Assembly: GCA_035544515.1 (NCBI GenBank)
Contig: DATKEG010000267.1
Coordinates: 1 to 11,695, forward strand
Reading direction: 5' to 3'
Source of the DNA: DATKEG01 sp035544515
Lineage (GTDB): Bacteria; Acidobacteriota; Vicinamibacteria; Fen-336
Length of the DNA: 11,695 nt
Shown: positions 9,600 to 11,695 of the stretch, in pieces
How positions within the stretch are numbered: position 1 is the first letter of the stretch
Layout: every line of letters starts with the position of its first letter
Notes under the pieces: model-generated
Seen by the model: the letters and a program-made list of their open reading frames with translations, nothing else
Databases searched by the model: none
Told to the model about the DNA's origin: nothing
Program-made: the position numbers and the translations under genes

Positions 9600-11210
9600 G
9601 CAGCGGGCGGCCTGCGCGTCGCCGCGCACGACGGAGGCCGCGAGCAGCGCGTCCGTGAGCGGACCGGCGGCCGGCCGCGCGGTGGTCGTCTCGGTCGAAG
9701 CCGCGGGCTGTGGCCGCGCGTCGTACAGCCGGCTGATCTCGGCCAGGCGGGCGAGCGGGATGCGGCTGAAGGCCTCGGTCACCTCGGGGTCGAACTGCGC
9801 CTGCGCGTGGCGCGTGATCTCGATGGACGCGATCTCGATCGGCATCGCGGCGCGGTAGGGACGGTCCGAGGTCATGGCGTCGAACGCGTCGGCCACCGTG
9901 ATGATGCGGGCCGCGATCGGGATCTCCTCGCCCTGGAGCCCCTGCGGGTAGCCCTTGCCGTCGAACCGCTCGTGGTGTCCCTTGATCGCCGCGGCCTCGC
10001 GGGCCAGGAAACGGAACGGGCGCAGGATGCGCGCCGCGTTCTCCGGGTGCTCGCGCATCACCGCCCTCTCCTCGCTGGTGAGGCGTGCCGGCTTCTGCAG
10101 GATGGAGTCCATGACCACGAGCTTGCCCAGGTCGTGCAGCATGCCGCTCCGGCTGGCCACGCCCACCTCCGCCGCTTCGAGGCCGAGCGCGCGGGCGATC
10201 TCCGCGGCGTAGAGCGACACGCGCGTGGAGTGGCCCTTCAGATAGCCGTCCTTCGACTCGAGCGCGATCACGAAGGCGGAGATCGTGTCGATGAGGTTGC
10301 CCTCGAGGTCCTCGCCGACCTGCATCTTCTCGAGCGACAGGGCGATCGTCCGCGCGTAGCTCACCAGGAACTCCCGGTCGTCGGAGACGAACTCGCCGCC
10401 CTGGTGGCGGGCCAGGCAGAGGATGCCCGCGGGCCGGCCGAGGACGGGGATCACCGCGGCCAGGGCCGAGGCGGGGGCATCGAGGCCCACCACGGCGACC
10501 GGACCGCGCGCGCCGGGCGTGGTGAGGGTCTGGAAGGCGGCGCCGCTCGCCCCGAGGAGCCGGACCGCCAGCGAGAGGTCGCCGGTCTGGCTCGGCGAGA
10601 CCCTGCCGTCCTCGTCCACGAGAAGCACGAGCGCGGCGTCGCCCCCCAGGCCTTCGAGCGTGTAGCCCAGCGCACGCTCGACGAACGCGGTGGTGTCGAG
10701 GCCCTGAAGGGCGAGCTCGCCCAGGCGGGACAGCGCTTCCATGCCGAACTGCCGGCGGATGGCGCGCTGCGACGCCTCGGCCTGCTGGCCGCTCAGGCGG
10801 CTCTCGCGGTCGCGCCGCACCCGGCCCATGAGCTGCTGTACGTCGGACATGGAGAAGGGCTTGGTCAGGTAATCGTAGGCCTGGTGCCGGAGGCCGAACA
10901 CGGCGGAGTCCACCGACGGCATGCCGGTGATGAGGACCACCGGCGTGTCCGGCTGCTGGCCCTTGATCGTGCGCAACAGGTCCAGTCCGCTGAGCCCGGG
11001 CATCTTGATGTCCGACACGACGAGGTCGAACCCGCGGTCGGAGATCAGCTCCAGGGCCTCCTCGGCGCTCGAGGCCGTGGAGACCAGGCAGCCCTGGCGC
11101 TTGAAGGCCGCGGCCAGGAAGCGCAGGACGGGAGCGTGGTCGTCGACCAGGAGGACGTTCATGTCGGCCGGCGCCGGCTCTCCTGCGGGCTCGCTGTGGT
11201 GCTGTTCCAT
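9597..11210 (-). CDS. Two-component response regulator, REC-GAF-HD-GYP; probable cyclic-di-GMP phosphodiesterase
   Basis: 537 residues. The receiver (about 17-130) has D23/D24, phospho-acceptor D67 (VVSDIKMPG), T95 and K117 (LTKPF). A GAF-like region (about 157-297) ends SYARTIALSLEKMQ. The HD-GYP domain (about 303-485) carries the full metal and signature set: H327 (KGHSTRV), HD at 359-360 (MLHDLGKL), H388 (EHPENAARIL), HH at 412-413 in GHHERFDGKGYPQGL, and D441 (VADAFDAMTSDRPYR). HD-GYP proteins with this set cleave c-di-GMP to pGpG or GMP. The residue four before H327 is Tyr, not the Glu seen in trinuclear-iron members, so a two-metal site is more likely (family knowledge). The C-terminal 50 residues are Ala/Thr-rich. 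ATG 11210-11208 has GGGGAGA upstream; an internal ATG at 11162 lacks one. It is the first gene of the block and lies about 90 bp downstream of the expected start site of the sigma-54-like promoter. Confidence 0.95.
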   Translation of the reverse strand: MEQHHSEPAGEPAPADMNVLLVDDHAPVLRFLAAAFKRQGCLVSTASSAEEALELISDRGFDLVVSDIKMPGLSGLDLLRTIKGQQPDTPVVLITGMPSVDSAVFGLRHQAYDYLTKPFSMSDVQQLMGRVRRDRESRLSGQQAEASQRAIRRQFGMEALSRLGELALQGLDTTAFVERALGYTLEGLGGDAALVLLVDEDGRVSPSQTGDLSLAVRLLGASGAAFQTLTTPGARGPVAVVGLDAPASALAAVIPVLGRPAGILCLARHQGGEFVSDDREFLVSYARTIALSLEKMQVGEDLEGNLIDTISAFVIALESKDGYLKGHSTRVSLYAAEIARALGLEAAEVGVASRSGMLHDLGKLVVMDSILQKPARLTSEERAVMREHPENAARILRPFRFLAREAAAIKGHHERFDGKGYPQGLQGEEIPIAARIITVADAFDAMTSDRPYRAAMPIEIASIEITRHAQAQFDPEVTEAFSRIPLARLAEISRLYDARPQPAASTETTTARPAAGPLTDALLAASVVRGDAQAARC

Positions 11211-11309
11211 CTCTCGCGTCTCCCCTGCTTCTGGCCCGGGACCGCTGTCCGCGGGCCGAACATTGTGACCGGGTGCCCCTGGCTTCGATTCGGTGTTGCC
11301 AGCGCTAGT

Positions 11310-11325
11310 TGCAAGAGCAGTACCA
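11310..11325 (-). promoter_or_regulatory. Candidate sigma-54 (RpoN) -24/-12 promoter for the HD-GYP block
   Basis: The minus strand reads TGGTACTGCTCTTGCA. Against the consensus TGGYACRNNNNTTGCW only the seventh position departs, and the invariant GG and GC are separated by exactly 10 bases. Transcription would start near 11300, leaving a leader of about 90 bases before the HD-GYP ATG. The position, in the only large non-coding region upstream of the block, supports the call. An enhancer-binding activator would be needed, and none is encoded in this window. Confidence 0.62.
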
Positions 11326-11376
11326 CCTTCTCCCGACGGCCAGAAAGCATTGCACAGAAGCTACTTGGGCGAAACT

Positions 11377-11391
11377 AGCCGTGTGACGGCT
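11377..11391. promoter_or_regulatory. Perfect inverted repeat AGCCGT-GTG-ACGGCT, possible upstream activator site
   Basis: Two 6-bp arms with a 3-bp spacer, starting about 50 bp upstream of the -24 element. The spacing is short but compatible with an activator or repressor site. Two other repeats in this region also have a 3-bp spacer, which is suggestive but not proof of a protein site. Confidence 0.35.
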
Positions 11392-11403
11392 CTCACCCCG
11401 TCC

Positions 11404-11420
11404 TGGCTCGTTTCGAGCCA
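11404..11420. promoter_or_regulatory. Perfect inverted repeat TGGCTCG-TTT-CGAGCCA, possible upstream activator site
   Basis: Two 7-bp arms with a 3-bp spacer, about 80-95 bp upstream of the -24 element, the usual distance for an enhancer-binding protein of sigma-54 promoters. Centre-to-centre distance to the previous repeat is 28 bp. No T-run follows on either strand, so terminator function is unlikely. Confidence 0.4.
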
Positions 11421-11538
11421 CCGGGAAGCCGCGCATCGGTCGAAGCCGCCGTCAACCCAGGAGTTTGCGGTCGACGACGCTCCGGCTCCGACCTGGCCAG
11501 AAACGGATCAGTGATCGAAAACGGCCGCGCCGCCAGCC

Positions 11539-11577
11539 GCCCGTGGTGGAAGTGCTAGCAGCCCGTGGTGGAAGTGC
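11539..11577. repeat. Two 17-bp direct repeats, 22-bp period
   Basis: GCCCGTGGTGGAAGTGC occurs identically at 11539-11555 and 11561-11577, separated by TAGCA. The period is close to two helical turns, so both copies face the same side of DNA, as for a tandem protein-binding site. A small duplication without function is also possible. Confidence 0.7.
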
Positions 11578-11630
11578 AGCGTCGCACCGAGGCGGGCGAG
11601 GCGCCCGGCGGGCAAGGCGCGACGACCGCG

Positions 11631-11645
11631 CATATCGGGGATATG
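11631..11645. repeat. Palindrome CATATC-GGG-GATATG
   Basis: Perfect 6-bp A+T-containing arms around a 3-bp spacer, unusual in this G+C-rich setting. On the plus strand GGGAGGAG follows at 11649-11656, which could be a ribosome-binding site of a divergent gene, but no start codon lies at a suitable distance. Operator or chance. Confidence 0.3.
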
Positions 11646-11695
11646 TAAGGGAGGAGCAACGCCGCCAGCCGGGATGCATCGCCCGCCGAATGCAG

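Larger units (their letters stand above)
11211..11695. other. Upstream non-coding region with promoter and repeat structure
   Basis: I see no credible gene here. A minus-strand open frame at 11679-11452 gives an Arg-rich product without recognisable motifs or ribosome-binding site. The stretch is less uniformly G+C-rich than the genes and holds the promoter, inverted repeats and direct repeats listed separately. The last 35 bases could be the edge of a neighbouring gene, but this cannot be judged. Confidence 0.6.

Noticed and set aside
11293..11514. Plus-strand open frame of 73 codons
   Set aside because: No ribosome-binding site or recognisable motif. It runs across the sigma-54-like promoter and the inverted repeats.
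11539..11577. Possible CRISPR array
   Set aside because: There are only two 17-bp copies with a 5-bp spacer, far from any CRISPR repeat-spacer geometry, and there are no cas genes.
11452..11679. Minus-strand open frame of 75 codons
   Set aside because: The product is Arg/Ser/Pro-rich without motifs, has no ribosome-binding site, and spans the direct repeats. It is more likely chance.

Overview
The window is strongly G+C-rich and gene-dense, and every gene I accept lies on the minus strand, so the biological reading direction runs from base 11695 to base 1. The Oar-like TonB-dependent receptor with an N-terminal carboxypeptidase-regulatory-like domain, the GAF-rich histidine kinases, the HD-GYP protein and a sigma-54-type promoter together suggest a Gram-negative soil or sediment bacterium. 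Acidobacteriota or a similar deep-branching phylum is my best guess; this is inference from gene content, as there is no rRNA or other marker.

Layout in transcription order. (1) 11211-11695: an upstream region with no convincing gene. It holds a well-matched sigma-54 (-24/-12) promoter at 11310-11325, two perfect inverted repeats 50-110 bp upstream of it, a 17-bp direct repeat with a 22-bp period, and a further small palindrome. (2) 11210-6970: a tight five-gene block. It encodes a REC-GAF-HD-GYP response regulator (probable c-di-GMP phosphodiesterase), a stand-alone CheY-like receiver, a class I SAM methyltransferase, and two consecutive signal-peptide proteins. The last two I recognise only as diverged paralogues of each other. 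(3) 6795-6969: a 175-bp gap with a small hairpin and at most a weak promoter. (4) 6794-1635: a second, overlapping three-gene block: a GNAT acetyltransferase, a 7TM-GAF histidine kinase and a soluble REC-GAF-GAF histidine kinase. (5) 1585 to the window edge: the N-terminal 528 codons of a TonB-dependent outer-membrane receptor.

How the genes may work together (inference). The membrane kinase and the receiver-bearing soluble kinase are translationally coupled and could form a phosphorelay. The window has three receiver domains (HD-GYP protein, solitary RR, soluble kinase) and two kinases but no DNA-binding output domain. The visible outputs are therefore c-di-GMP turnover and protein-protein signalling. 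The paired secreted proteins, translationally coupled to a methyltransferase and lying downstream of c-di-GMP signalling genes, are the least explained part of the window and the best candidate for something undescribed.
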